From: Tubulanus polymorphus
Taxonomy: Eukaryota; Nemertea; Palaeonemertea; Tubulaniformes; Tubulanidae
Direction: 5' to 3'
Assembly (NCBI RefSeq): GCF_964204645.1
Contig: NC_134033.1
Coordinates: forward strand, 9,644,231 to 9,708,230
DNA length: 64,000 nt
Made by a program: the position numbers and the translations under genes
Shown here: piece by piece, positions 53,988-63,952 of the stretch
How positions within the stretch are numbered: position 1 is the stretch's first letter
Layout of the letters: each line of letters opens with the position of its first letter
The notes under the pieces: generated by a model
The model's input: only the letters and a program-made list of their open reading frames with translations
Database searches by the model: none
What the model was told of the DNA's origin: nothing

Positions 53988-55130
53988 TGAGTAATTGTAT
54001 TTCATCTTAAGTGTTCTGTAGTTTTTTTTCCAGAACCATGTAATGAATTATCCTCTGTTGTTCTAAAATCTATCCATAATGCATATTTATTACCGGTATA
54101 ATAATCAATTTGATTAATATTACAATTTTCAGATGATTTCACTTTTTCATTCATAAAATGTTTTCTAATTTCTGGCCATTGATCAATCATTCTCATTCCT
54201 TGACAAAATATTTTATTTGCTATTCCTTCGATAGTTATTTCTACTTTTGTTATTTCAGGATTATAATAATTATCAACATTTATTGCGCCATTAGTATATG
54301 TTGCAATGGTAAAAATATTAATATACCTTTAATAGATCTTCTTGGGAAGTTAATATTCTCATTAATTATTTCATCATTTGCATTAATAGTTACAGTTTTA
54401 AATTTATCAATATAATCATATAATAATGAAAATCCTTGATTGTATTTAGTTTGAATTATACTTGAAATATTTTCATCAGTTACTGTATCATATTCTAAAC
54501 ATATATTCGATAATTTTAAACCATATCTTTATTAACGCTAGATATTACAATTTCATTAACAGGAGCAAATGTTATTTCGAATATAACGTCTTCTTGAATT
54601 GCGTATTTACATAAAGGCGCATTATTATTTATCAATTCAAAGTCTAATGGAATTTTATATTTGCTTCCATGTATACTTTTTATCAATTTATCTATAGCAT
54701 TAGTTAATATTGCATTATGTGCTTCTGATCTTAATTTATTTTGGTTTTCTGATTGGATTCCTTGAAATATCATATTATTTCTATTTTCTTTAGTTAACCA
54801 TAAATCTTTATAATGCATAAATAAATTATAATCATCTAATGAGAAAACTGTTTCTGGGCCAATCTTTATTGTTAATTTTCTAATCAAATATCTTCCAACA
54901 TTATCAACAACATAATTATTATCATTACCGATTACTTTTATATCGGCTGATAAATAAATACTATTTGGAACATAAAAAGTATTTTGTGTTAATCTAGGAA
55001 TTCTAACATATAAAGTTTCATCAGGATTAATGTTAGAAGGATTATGTGTAATTATATGATGCGATCTTTCTGCTTTAATAGCATTAGATATTCTATGATT
55101 CTTAGAAGGATTGATATAACTCCCACTCAT
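53988..55130 (-). pseudogene. major capsid protein (double jelly-roll type), broken
   Basis: Starts at TAAATG (55,130). The first 204 codons include YVRIPRLTQNTFYVPNS, LSADIKVIGN, NVGRYLIRKLTIKIG and NLFMHYKDLW, the ordered beta-strand signature of Polinton/adintovirus-like major capsid proteins. The frame ends at 54,516; the next frames carry YDYIDKFKTVTI and then, from 54,196, KYALWIDFRTTEDNSLHGSG, the conserved end segment with an F-R-T-T-x-D and LHGSG. At least two frameshifts separate the parts. In intact relatives this protein builds the icosahedral capsid. Confidence 0.85.
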
Positions 55131-55150
55131 TTATTTAACAACAAAATTAA

Positions 55151-56620
55151 TTATTTATTTTTTATCATGTTTACTAAACCAAAAATAATTGCACATACAA
55201 CTGTAATTAAAAATAAAATAATATGTTCAGCAGCAAAGTTAATAATGTTTTTTGCAGATTTCAATATAAAACTAACAATTGATGCAATAACACCTGGCAA
55301 TGCTGCAGCAGATTTTTTAGATAGTTCCCATATATATTTTGCTAATTTCTTTAAACCATCTTTAACTTTATCTTGTATAGAATTATTATCTGGAGGTTTA
55401 TCTGGTTTATTGGGAGTAGAAGTAGATTTCAGTGAATTTGATATAGCTAAACCTATTGTTGTAAATAACATAGTTACAGCTGTTAGAATTGAAAGAATTG
55501 TTATTCCTTCTAATTTAAATAACAATTTTATTCTATCTTTCAATGATATTTCAGAATCTGGTTTCATCAACAAATCTTTAAAAATAACTTTTAATCTATT
55601 TATATTATAATCATATGATTTTAACAATAATTCAATTTCTTCTTTTTGTAATTCTATGTTATATTCTAAATCATCTTTTTCTTTTTCTAAACGTAATTCT
55701 TTTTGCCTATATTCTATTTCATCAATTGCTTGACGATCTAAATCAGACTTTAATTGGTCTATTTCTTTATTTTTATCAGTTAATTCTTTTTCTAAAGTTC
55801 TAATTTTAAAATCTCTTATACTTTTATCATGCGCAATTTTATCAGATGCAAGTCTTATACTTTTAATTTCTCTAATTGCTTCATCAGAAAATATATTATT
55901 TAAATCTTCTAATAGTTGATCTGTTGCATCAATTAATCCATTCGGTAAAAGTTTTTCAATTGGAACTTTATTTGATTTAAGTTTACTAGTTTTGGAAGTT
56001 ATATTCTGTTCAGAAGTTGTTTCTGTTTCTGAATTTTTATTGATTATTTTTAATAAGTCATCAATTCTTTGACTAAATTCTAGTATATTATCATCTCTTT
56101 CTTCTTGTGTAACATCAGTTATTTCATTACTATTACTTATTCTCTTAATTATAAATGTTTCTAAATTTTTCAAAGTTGATTCCGCTAATATTTTAGTTAG
56201 TCTTGTCCTTTGATAAGTGATATCAATATAATAATCACCATCCAAATGATAATAATATTTACCTTTAAAAAGTTTTAAATTTTCTACTAAAAGTCTGGCG
56301 CCTCTATCATTTATATTATACCCAGACCTTTCAAATACAGGTTGGAAATTATATATAAATTCATTATTTTCTAAATCTTGTCTTGATAAACCTTGATTTT
56401 CAGGATTTATTCTCGATCTAGTTCTTCTAATATAATCCTCAGTTGATGGGGCTTTAGAACCACTATTTGCTAAATTAGAATTATATGCTGATTCATTACC
56501 ATCATCAATACTAGTTTCATTAAGATTAGCACCTGCATCATTATAATCATCATCAATATATCCTTCATTATTATTTCCCATGTCACCCAATGGAATATCT
56601 TCTCCACCTTCTACATCCAT
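55151..56620 (-). CDS. coiled-coil protein with two C-terminal membrane segments
   Basis: Intact, 489 codons from TAAATG. Residues 1-90 are acidic and Asn-rich, 90-170 form a folded segment (FQPVFERSGYNINDRGARLL), and 240-345 a long coiled coil of E/K/L heptads. Then EGITILSILTAVTMLFTTIGLAI is the first hydrophobic helix, followed by a proline-rich linker, KSAAALPGVIASIVSFILK and a final hydrophobic helix (IILFLITVVCAIIFGLV). I recall similar proteins ending in a PGIIxSIV helix beside Polinton capsid genes in cnidarians. A membrane or entry-related virion role is a guess. It is the longest unbroken gene of piece B. Confidence 0.7.
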   Translation of the reverse strand: MDVEGGEDIPLGDMGNNNEGYIDDDYNDAGANLNETSIDDGNESAYNSNLANSGSKAPSTEDYIRRTRSRINPENQGLSRQDLENNEFIYNFQPVFERSGYNINDRGARLLVENLKLFKGKYYYHLDGDYYIDITYQRTRLTKILAESTLKNLETFIIKRISNSNEITDVTQEERDDNILEFSQRIDDLLKIINKNSETETTSEQNITSKTSKLKSNKVPIEKLLPNGLIDATDQLLEDLNNIFSDEAIREIKSIRLASDKIAHDKSIRDFKIRTLEKELTDKNKEIDQLKSDLDRQAIDEIEYRQKELRLEKEKDDLEYNIELQKEEIELLLKSYDYNINRLKVIFKDLLMKPDSEISLKDRIKLLFKLEGITILSILTAVTMLFTTIGLAISNSLKSTSTPNKPDKPPDNNSIQDKVKDGLKKLAKYIWELSKKSAAALPGVIASIVSFILKSAKNIINFAAEHIILFLITVVCAIIFGLVNMIKNK

Positions 56621-56635
56621 TTACATAAAAAAAAA

Positions 56636-57589
56636 TTAAAATTCAAAATATAATATTCCTCCGATTACAATTCCTATACAAGTTATAGCTAATTTAGTAT
56701 TTTCATGGGATTTATTATCATCATTTAGTTTAATTATATCATGTTGAATATTATCAGTTCTAATATTTTCTGATGTATTGTAATCTTTTATTTTGGAATC
56801 ATTATCCAATTTAATATTCTTAGTTTTAGTTTCTGTTGATTGAATATGTTTTTTATTTTTTTCACCTTCCATTAATTTTGGAGCAGTAATTATCTTTTTA
56901 TTTATATCATTTAATCCAAATGAATTATTTATTGTTGCAGTTTTAATTAGATTATTGTAACCAATTATGTTTCCCATCTTTAATACTAAATCATTAGAAA
57001 TAATAAATAGATTAGGGCCTATACAATAATTTAATCTAATATGTGATTTATCTAGATAATTTTGATATCTTACAATGTTTTCCGGAATCGATCTATTTTT
57101 ATCATTATGAATTGAATCTTCAAATAATACTTTGAATTGTTTCTGTGTATCAAATGATGTATTTAAATTTCCAATTATTGGGGATCTTGTTTCAACTTGC
57201 GCACCTAAAATACATATCAAATAAGTTCTAATAGATTGATTTATTCTTTCTATACCTGATTTAGTAAAACCTTCACTATTTTCTAAAATAAAATAAACCC
57301 AACCATTATTGTTTTGTTGTTTTAAATGATCATAAAATTTCGGTAATTTATTGAAATTTAATGTTTCTAAATCCTTAGTTTCTATTTTACCATAACCTAA
57401 TTTATTATTATAGATATTATAAAAACTATTAGATGGTATGGGAAGTGCACAATATTCTGCAATCTTTTTAGGGCAAGGAAGTGATCTTATTGTTCCAATT
57501 TTTGTTCTAAAATCAGAATTATTTATATCTATATTAAATTCATTGCAAATTTTATATGATTGTCGATTGCAAATTTTATATGATTGTCG
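56636..57589 (-). CDS. membrane-anchored Polinton protein, 5'-truncated
   Basis: The minus frame has no break from about 57,589 to its stop at 56,636. It has a folded polar body (RSLPCPKKIAEYC, WVYFILENSEGFTKSGIERI, RNRSIPEN-like NDKNRSIPENIVRYQNYLDK), a Lys/Asp-rich linker, and a single C-terminal hydrophobic helix (LAITCIGIVIGGILYF). The first about 15 codons of the open frame (from 57,631) are antisense Mutator sequence, so the true start is lost. It follows the coiled-coil membrane protein by 15 bases. Family unknown. Confidence 0.6.
   Translation of the reverse strand, partial: RQSYKICNRQSYKICNEFNIDINNSDFRTKIGTIRSLPCPKKIAEYCALPIPSNSFYNIYNNKLGYGKIETKDLETLNFNKLPKFYDHLKQQNNNGWVYFILENSEGFTKSGIERINQSIRTYLICILGAQVETRSPIIGNLNTSFDTQKQFKVLFEDSIHNDKNRSIPENIVRYQNYLDKSHIRLNYCIGPNLFIISNDLVLKMGNIIGYNNLIKTATINNSFGLNDINKKIITAPKLMEGEKNKKHIQSTETKTKNIKLDNDSKIKDYNTSENIRTDNIQHDIIKLNDDNKSHENTKLAITCIGIVIGGILYFEF
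57542..57589. repeat. perfect 24 bp tandem duplication at the Polinton right break
   Basis: Two exact copies (57,542-57,565 and 57,566-57,589) of a 24 bp word starting ATTGCAAATT and ending ATTGTCG. Because 24 is a multiple of three, the reading frame is preserved (eight residues repeated). It directly abuts the Mutator sequence. Confidence 0.95.
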
Positions 57590-58720
57590 TTTGACGGAAC
57601 GTGGCAGCGACGTGGTTTTGCGAGTCACCACGGGGTTGTCACTTCGATTTCTGTCGATACCGGTAAATGTCTGGACTACGAAATCCTTTCAAATATATGT
57701 AAAGGCTGTCAGTACTGGGAGAAACAAGATCATAATTCAATGGACTATCTTCGCTGGAAAGCAGATCACCGATGTCGTATAAATCACACGGGAAGTGCCG
57801 GTTCCATGGAAACAGTTGCAACCTTGCGAATAGCTTTGCGTTCCGAACTCAGCCATAATTTACGATATACTGAGTTCCTTGGTAATGGCGATTCATCTTC
57901 ATTTAGTTCTCTGTGTAAAGAAAGGCCGTATGGTCCGGATATTGGATTGAAAAAACTTGAGTGTTGTGGACACGTTCAAAAAAGAGTGGGGACTCGGTGC
58001 CGTAAAAAGAAAGCAGAGTTCAAATCTAAAAAACTCAGTGATGGTAAAACTATTGGCGGTGCTGGAAGATTGACTGATAAAAAAGTTGATACTTTACAGA
58101 ATTACTATGGTATGGCAATAAGGTCAAACGCTGGTGATCTTGATGCGATGGTTCGTGACGCCAGAGCTATCCTTCCTCACGTTGCATCAACCGCCGATCG
58201 ACCGATGCATCAACTCTGTCCAGAAGGCCCAGATTCATGGTGTGGTTTTAAACGAGACAACTCCACTTATAAGCACAGCCATGGATTACCAGATGCAGTG
58301 TACCAGTTCCTGACACCGATGTTCGATGAACTGTGTAATCGAGAACTACTCAGTAAGTGCGTTCACGGCAAAACGCAAAATAACAATGAATGCCTGAACA
58401 AACTTATTTGGGATCGTTGCCAAAAGGAAGTGTTTGTTGAAAAAGAAACTGTTGAAGAGGCAGTATACAATGCAGTTTCTCATTTCAATGATGGATCTGT
58501 AAGTGTTATCCGTATGTACAGCTATCTCGGAATAGCCGCTGGTCGATTCACTATCGCAGCCTGTATCGACGCGGACAAAATTCGGTGCGATAAATCGACC
58601 CGTAAATCATCTGCGGGGGTAAAACAGCGAAGAAAGACTTTAAGATCATTAAAAAAGGGGTATTCAGATGTAACTAAAGATAAAGAAGGAATAATGTACG
58701 CTGCTGGAGAGTTCAATTAA
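57584..58720 (+). pseudogene. Mutator-type transposase, N-terminally truncated
   Basis: The frame opens with SFDGTWQRRG (first catalytic Asp) and continues with HGVVTSISVDTGKCLDYE, CKGCQYW, the HTGSAGSME segment, YTEFLGNGDSSSF (second Asp), CCGHVQKRVGTRC, DRPMHQLCPEGPDSWCGF and GKTQNNNECLNKLIWDRC (Glu helix). This is the order of the MULE/Mutator domain common in animal genomes. The basic end (KQRRKTLRSLKKGYSDVTKDKEG) is the normal C-terminus of this family. Everything upstream of SFDGTW, including the DNA-binding part, is missing because Polinton sequence begins at 57,589. It lacks its own start codon. Confidence 0.9.
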
Positions 58721-59265
58721 AAGGAAATGTTTGATTCTGTTACATTTTGTCGTTTTTCTCAAAATCACTTTTTCAGGATTTTTCAGGTTTTTGAAACATT
58801 GTGGAGAAAAAACTAATCATTGGATTGCCTTGAAATTTGGCATACATAATGACAATGTGTAACTCTTGTGCCTAAAACTTTGAGTTTTACTCTATGTGTA
58901 TTAGTTGTAAAGTTATCAAGCTTTAGCCGCCAAACCCATATGTGGTTTTGTGTGCCGTCACAGTAAAAACCTTAATTTGTATATATTTTTTCAAAATATT
59001 CTAACTCTAAGAGTTTTATGCACTAGGTATCATTGTTATCTATGTTATTGCCAAGTTACAATACCCTAAGTCCAAAATGAAAGTTGCTAGAATGTTTAGC
59101 GAGAAGGTAGTTTTTTGGCGGCCATCTTGGATTGCTAATTTGCATAATTTATGCGAAAACTAATTTTTTCGTCTAATCAAGCCAAGATGTACCCATATGC
59201 AAAATATGAGAACTGTAGCTGTTGGAACTTGCGATTTCATTCTAATCCTTTACACCTACCTCAAA
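58721..59265. other. 3' flank of the Mutator gene, no gene
   Basis: AT-rich and non-coding. Probably the remaining 3' part of the Mutator element; no inverted terminus was located. Confidence 0.45.
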
Positions 59266-59454
59266 GTGTGTATCCCATGACATGTCCCCTCGAGCCACAT
59301 GTCGGTTGACCAGTCAACCTGTAGACCTTGTGTGTCCACCCCCAATTACGTAGTGTATGCCCGTAGACCTGCAAACCTGTTCAACGTGTGTATCCGATGA
59401 CATGTCCCTTCGAGTCACATGTCAGTTGACCAGTCAACCTGTAGACCTTGTGTG
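59266..59454. repeat. 69 bp direct repeat with a GTTGACCAGTCAAC palindrome
   Basis: Copies at 59,266-59,334 and 59,386-59,454 are identical except for three or four bases. Each contains GTTGACCAGTCAAC and CACATGTC next to CATGTCCC. The spacer is 51 bp. Function unknown. Confidence 0.9.
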
Positions 59455-61766
59455 GCGTAGGACTGGTATATATAAAGGTTTAACTTGTGTATGTCATGAC
59501 TATCATAATTTTAGATATATTATACACTCATGCGCATGAACATCTGCACTATTTTCGTCGTATACTATACTTGGGCCCTACACACATTGTGTATTTACAT
59601 TTTCTGTAAATTTGCCATCATATTTAAGGGCCCAAATTGGATTTCAGATTGGTATCCTGGATAAAAATGCGGGATACCAGCTTTTCACATATGGCATGGA
59701 AGTCAAAACAAAATTATTTACTTTTATGCTGCGTAATTTTTTTTATCTTAAAATAGGGATTGTCCCTGTAATTTGGCTGGTAAATCTCGTTAGATTTTTT
59801 GATTGAGTGTCCCTTACACACCAACCACACCTGCCAGGAGCGAAACAGGGGGACTTGATTTTGAAAACGGAAATTGTGTTGAGTTGTTAGCGTATGATAT
59901 CTGTGTCTAATCTGTGCCATAGATATACTGAAGCGGAATACCGGGATTCGGGGTAGCGTGCTCTGGCAAGTGACTACAAAAATCTACTTCCGTTTTACGT
60001 TAAAATTCATAATGTCAAGTCTAAGGTCTCAACTCTCGGAATTTCCTCGACCAAGAGGGAATACAGTAACTCTCTCTCTCTCTTCCCATAATCCTATACA
60101 TTTAAAGAAAAAGTTGCATATAGGCGTCGCTTCTAGGGTTCGCTCACGTCACCAGCATCTGGGAGGTAGAGAAGCTAGAAGGGGAAAATTCTCTTGTTTT
60201 CCTCCATGAGATTTAATGCGCAAAAATATGTCAAGTCTTCCTTTGGTGAGTGAGAATACTTCATGGAGTCCTAATTCTCAGTGATAAGTCATAATGGTAA
60301 CACGGGTTACTGAATGTCCTCACAAATCACCCATGAAAAAGCGTGTGCATGTATGAAAAAACTGTGACCAAAAGAATTAATAGAAGAATCATGAATGAGT
60401 CAAATAAAATAAAAATCCCCTAGCTTTCTCTCCGACTGAGGAGGAAATACTGGACTGCGTCCAGCGCTACAAGTATTTCCGGCCTCCACAGCCGACCTGA
60501 TCAGGCGTTTAGCTTCAAAAAGAATAATAGATACCAACTAAATAAAACGAGGAGCATTCACCAATATTTGGCCTCTCCCACTAGAGGGTGCCCTCAATAT
60601 TTCCCCTTTTTGAAGACTTACATGATGCCCAAAACTCTCCAACCCACAAGATTCTTCAAGAATATTTTATGGTGTCACAGAATCCCAAAGATGCACACGA
60701 AAATCCTTTCCTCAAATGATAGTAAATCCGACACCACAAATATAGTTTAGGGGAAAAGGCAAAGATTTAGAATTTTATGTATATGATAATATTCTCTTGA
60801 ATACTATTTATTATTTCTTGAAAATATTCAAACAATGAACAATATGTACACAACCTCGAGGTTATCTCTTATTTACAACATTTTAAGTAGATGAGATGGC
60901 CAACCGGCCACCAAAGGAGGAGATTAACAAAGGCATATTGCCTTTAATACAAGTGCACGACTCGCACCAGAAACCACTAGTATTAAGAATAAAGATTTCA
61001 GATAGTCTAACATTACGCCTCAACAATAGTTACTTAAGCCCTGCGCTCGTTTTACGCTAAAGAAAATGTAACTCTAAGTGCTCTTAATAAAGATAAGAAT
61101 TTTCGCTATATTTAATCATAGTTCCAATTAAGTATTTATTTAATTATTTTCCTTTTATGTTTATGTTAGAGATGGTCACTATTCCGAAAACTCAAAAGTT
61201 GAGGGAAAAACCAAGAGAGGAAATCGGAAAGAAGAATACTTTCGGGGAATAATTCAAAGGAGAAAGCCTCCTTGAACCCTGAAAGATTGTTTTCCGAAAA
61301 CATCTTGGAAGAAAAACAACTTTGAGAATAAAGACCAAGAAATATTTAAAGAGAATCAGTGCTAAGTATGACTTACTAAGAAAATTAGATTAATCCCTCC
61401 CCCCCCCCCCCCATAGTTCGAAATCTTAGTAATACACACCTAAGAATGTGCACCGAGACTAATTAATAAAGCACTTTGCCTTTCATAGAGCCCAGATTAT
61501 GACATAACCCCATCTAATTGGCTAAAACAAAGCACCCCGAGCATACAATATAATTAAGAACCGTATAGTGGCGCCATCTCGGGCACAGAGCACAGCATAA
61601 AAATATCGATTTAAGCACGGGAACATCGATTAAGGCACATTAACTTGAAAAATACAAACCGGGAGTGACCCGAACACATAGAAAAGGTCTTTAGGTACAG
61701 TTTTTGAATTCAAATTAAATCATACAATATTTCATTAAGATAGAAATAAAAATCGGTTCCTGAACT
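59455..61766. other. non-coding stretch with simple repeats
   Basis: No gene recognised. A (TC) run lies at 60,070-60,083 and a poly-C tract at 61,395-61,412. Short open frames at 59,612-59,806, 59,958-60,209 and 60,568-60,750 have no motif. Confidence 0.5.
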
Positions 61767-61872
61767 TCGCTGAAACGCTGAAAAGCTGAAACGCTGAAAT
61801 AAAAACGCTGAAATTTCAGGGAATTTCCGAAAAAGGCCGAAATTTCAGGGAATTCCCGAAAAACGCTGAAAT
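61767..61872. repeat. CGCTGAAA-rich degenerate tandem array
   Basis: At least six CGCTGAAA or AGCTGAAA words in 105 bp, interspersed with two copies of AAATTTCAGGGAATT. Non-coding. Confidence 0.75.
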
Positions 61873-63629
61873 CGTGCTAGGTACCGACAATACACGTTTT
61901 GAAATTCTTTCCGGTCCGGTGTCCGCTGCCGTGTCCTGAACCGTGTTTTAGACTCTACCTTCTGCTACAGAGACATGCCTTGAGGTCGTCGTCATGTTCG
62001 ACTTGATCGATTGCGGATTGCGTGGATTGTTAGATTTGTTTTTTGTTTTATGCGCATATACCGGTACGATCTAACAATGAAATTATCACTTCATTTGAAT
62101 AAATTCTTAATTACAGTAATATTAATTCTCAACATTTTTTCTTTTGGTGTTTGGTGATTTCTTCCAACTTATCATTGCCAAGTCTCATACAAAAGTAGTA
62201 GCTGAATGAAAGTACAGCTAGTAAGGCTGAACCTGATAACCCAAATTAAGTGCTAGCATGAAACTTATGACTACTTTGTTTCAACCGTCCTAGTATACTG
62301 TACTTAGCATTACTACGATTGGGTGCCATATTTCTACAATCTCTACAAGGAAGGAGTCTTGGAGTGTCTTTCGTTCCCGGGTAGGCATCCTCGCTTGCCA
62401 GGGGACCAGTATCGCTCCCAAACTCGCTTCCACCAGCCCCCTGGCCTCACGACGCGCGATTTCATTACCGGCGCTTTAGCGAATGACGTCATATATCAAC
62501 ACGCGACTATACTTCCGTTTTCGCTACGTGTTCGCTGATTGGTCCATTTACCGGGAAATTCCATAGATGCCCAATGTCATTTGTAATAAGCGCTGTGATT
62601 GGCCCGACCTGATTCTGGTCGGCTAGTAACGACTTGTGAGGTCAAGCGGTTCGGAGAACAGCATTAGTGTAGTGGGTTTGAATCCCTTGACAGGTGAAGA
62701 TGCCGGGTAGGGTACGGGGTAAAACCTGGTGCACTGCACATTGTGGATTGACTGGAACTCTAAACTCACAAAATTAAACGAGTCAACAAGAAAGATAATA
62801 ATTTGACGTTTGTCAAATTATATTATTTAACAGCTTAAAATAATACTTAACACATTCTACAAGAGTACACAAAAGAAATCAGTTCTTACATTATATCAGA
62901 ATCAATAGTTCGCTTAACTCGGGCTTAAATTCTGGTTCCATTGCTTCATATTCTAATGAAATTCACTAGCATACCTTAGAATATCGCTTAGCTTAAGATA
63001 AACAATTTGGTACCAGGAAAACGAGGAAGTAAAGTGGGTGTACTGTACATCCGATATTGACTTATTTCTCCCTGGTTGAATCGAGTTATTACTGAAATAG
63101 CATTCGAATAGCCATTTTGTTTTTAAAAATTGTGTCGTTCAGCTATCCTGCTGCAAATTTCGCAGTTGAAGTTAACTAGTGCCATCTGATTTCTCAGTAT
63201 CTCAAATTTGCACATTCTTAGCCCGAGTCTAAAAATAGAAAAAAGTGCATTTAAAGTAGGAAATAAAAGAATAGTGGCTACACCCTGGAGATATAGCCTA
63301 TGGGGTGGGCCTAGTTTGAAAGCACTGAGGTCCGAGGGAACAGCACTTTGTAAATAAATACTGAAATTAAACTTACAAAACAATACTTGAGATGATGTAC
63401 TTGACATGAAGTGTGTCCAGCTAACCAAATCAACTTTGTCTATGACTCCTCCTTTTATAGATACCGTAGTAGTCTAAAAATAAGAATCGGTACATTTTTC
63501 TAACAGTTGGTATGTCATTTTTGAAAAAAAAAACTTCACAACACAGCAAATAAATTACAGTTGTTGAATGGTTTGCACGATTTAGATTACGAAGTGGCTA
63601 CTCGTACGGACCCGGGCGAATAATTCCGT
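61873..63629. other. non-coding stretch, possible SINE remnant
   Basis: A GTGGGTTTGAATCCC word near 62,677-62,691 resembles a tRNA B box and GGTCAAGCGGTT about 40 bases upstream an A box, so a tRNA-derived SINE is possible. A TGACGTCA word lies near 62,485. No protein gene seen; the minus-strand 101-codon frame at 63,123-63,428 has no motif. Confidence 0.4.
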
Positions 63630-63633
63630 AGGC

Positions 63634-63952
63634 TATTCGTACGCACCCGTCGGATAACTCTGGAATTATGTGTACGGGAAGGGATAGGGTTAGGGTAAGG
63701 TGAGGCTATATGTAGTTAAAACATTCAAACGATTGTCGGCGAGCTCGATGGTCTAGTGGTATGATGCTGCGCTAGTAACTTACTGGCCCGGGTTCGAGTT
63801 TCGCTCGATCCGCTATTTTTCTCTAACTCTATTCTCCACACTTTCCTTGAATTTTCTAAGTCGTGCACCTCTGTACGCATGCGCGGCGTTAATCGGCCAA
63901 TCAGCGACAGTTATTAGCGTACAGATCCTAGTTCCGTACGAATAGCCTCCAG
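63634..63952. repeat. candidate inverted-repeat element containing a tRNA-like sequence
   Basis: GGCTATTCGTACG near 63,634 is mirrored by CGTACGAATAGCC near 63,936; a third version (GGCTACTCGTACG) lies at 63,594. Between them are a tRNA-like sequence and a GGGTTAGGG word. Arms are short, so this is tentative. Confidence 0.4.
63741..63814 (+). tRNA. tRNA-Pro-like sequence, probably pseudogene or SINE head
   Basis: GATGGTCTAGTGGTATGATG matches the D-arm/A box of animal tRNA-Pro, and CCCGGGTTCGAGTTTCG the T-arm/B box. The anticodon stem (CTGCG against CTTAC) does not pair, and the acceptor stem is not convincing. It is therefore more likely a tRNA-derived repeat than a working tRNA. Confidence 0.45.

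Larger units (their letters stand above)
39656..57589 (+). mobile_element. Maverick/Polinton-like element, piece B (integrase, ATPase, capsid)
   Basis: An AT-rich virus-like element interrupted by a DIRS-type insert (45,854-53,004). Left half on +: HNH endonuclease, small proteins, integrase, packaging ATPase. Right half on minus, converging: zinc-finger protein, major capsid protein, a coiled-coil membrane protein and a second membrane protein. It ends abruptly at 57,589 inside a Mutator transposase gene. Without the insert it is about 10.8 kb. It has no polymerase; piece A supplies one. No adenovirus-type protease was found in either piece. Confidence 0.85.

Noticed and set aside
55044-55610. 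188-codon + frame over the capsid and coiled-coil genes
   Set aside because: Low-complexity antisense shadow; the minus frames carry the recognisable motifs.
33161-57589. AT-rich block as bacterial or free-virus contamination
   Set aside because: It is bounded by and interleaved with animal transposons, and hosts a spliced DIRS retrotransposon insertion.
63686-63700. GGGTTAGGG as interstitial telomere
   Set aside because: Fewer than two full TTAGGG units; too short to mean anything.
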